The notes below the pieces were generated by a model. It did no database searches, was not told where the DNA came from, and saw nothing but the letters and a program-made list of their open reading frames with translations. The translations under genes and the position numbers were made by a program. Positions 5,443 to 5,444 of a stretch of 5,444 bases of DNA are shown here, piece after piece (positions within the stretch are counted from its first letter, which is position 1; the number at the start of each line of letters is the position of its first letter). This DNA is from Clostridium sp. CAG:590 (GTDB lineage Bacteria > Bacillota > Clostridia > Lachnospirales > Lachnospiraceae): positions 1 to 5,444 of the forward strand of contig HF987867.1 of NCBI GenBank assembly GCA_000431135.1, given 5' to 3'.

Positions 5443-5444
5443 AA

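Overview
The window looks like ordinary chromosome from a low-GC Gram-positive anaerobe. Lachnospiraceae (Clostridia) fits best. The evidence is strong AAGGAG-type ribosome binding sites, A/T-rich spacers, the clostridial C-terminal tail on the RlmD-type methyltransferase, and SPFH and zinc-ribbon proteins of a style common in gut Clostridia. The family assignment comes from protein style, not from a marker gene. I see no tRNA, rRNA, CRISPR array, insertion sequence or phage gene.

Layout: positions 1-1547 (minus strand) hold most of a 23S rRNA uracil-5-methyltransferase gene (rlmD/RumA type), whose 3' end lies beyond the left edge. A 399-base divergent spacer (1548-1946) follows. It carries a good sigma-A-type promoter facing right and two consecutive perfect stem-loops in the presumed leader. 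Three plus-strand genes then run to the right edge: an SPFH-domain protein with three C-terminal zinc ribbons (1947-3308), a two-zinc-ribbon protein with a C-terminal membrane helix (3514-4614), and a protein with an N-terminal membrane helix, a Tim44-like region and a C-terminal zinc ribbon (4681-5442).

The three genes match, in domain layout and size, the Bacillus subtilis set YdjI (SPFH), YdjG and YdjH. In B. subtilis these sit in one operon with pspA, and the YdjG/YdjH membrane pair and YdjI are linked to placing PspA at stressed membranes. Here the order is I-G-H and no pspA is present in the window. The inferred role is a cytoplasmic-face membrane scaffold or envelope-stress module: two single-pass proteins hold an SPFH oligomer at the membrane, and all three carry zinc ribbons (3 + 2 + 1).

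The least explained part is the non-coding DNA. Every junction in the putative operon contains a long stem-loop: two in the leader, two between the first and second genes, and one with a T-tract directly upstream of the third gene's ribosome binding site. No convincing promoter was seen inside the operon, so these may set the relative amounts of the three proteins. The protein set is a known family. I found no clearly new system, but the RNA layout, the missing pspA, the duplicated zinc ribbon and an insertion in the methyltransferase are worth checking.
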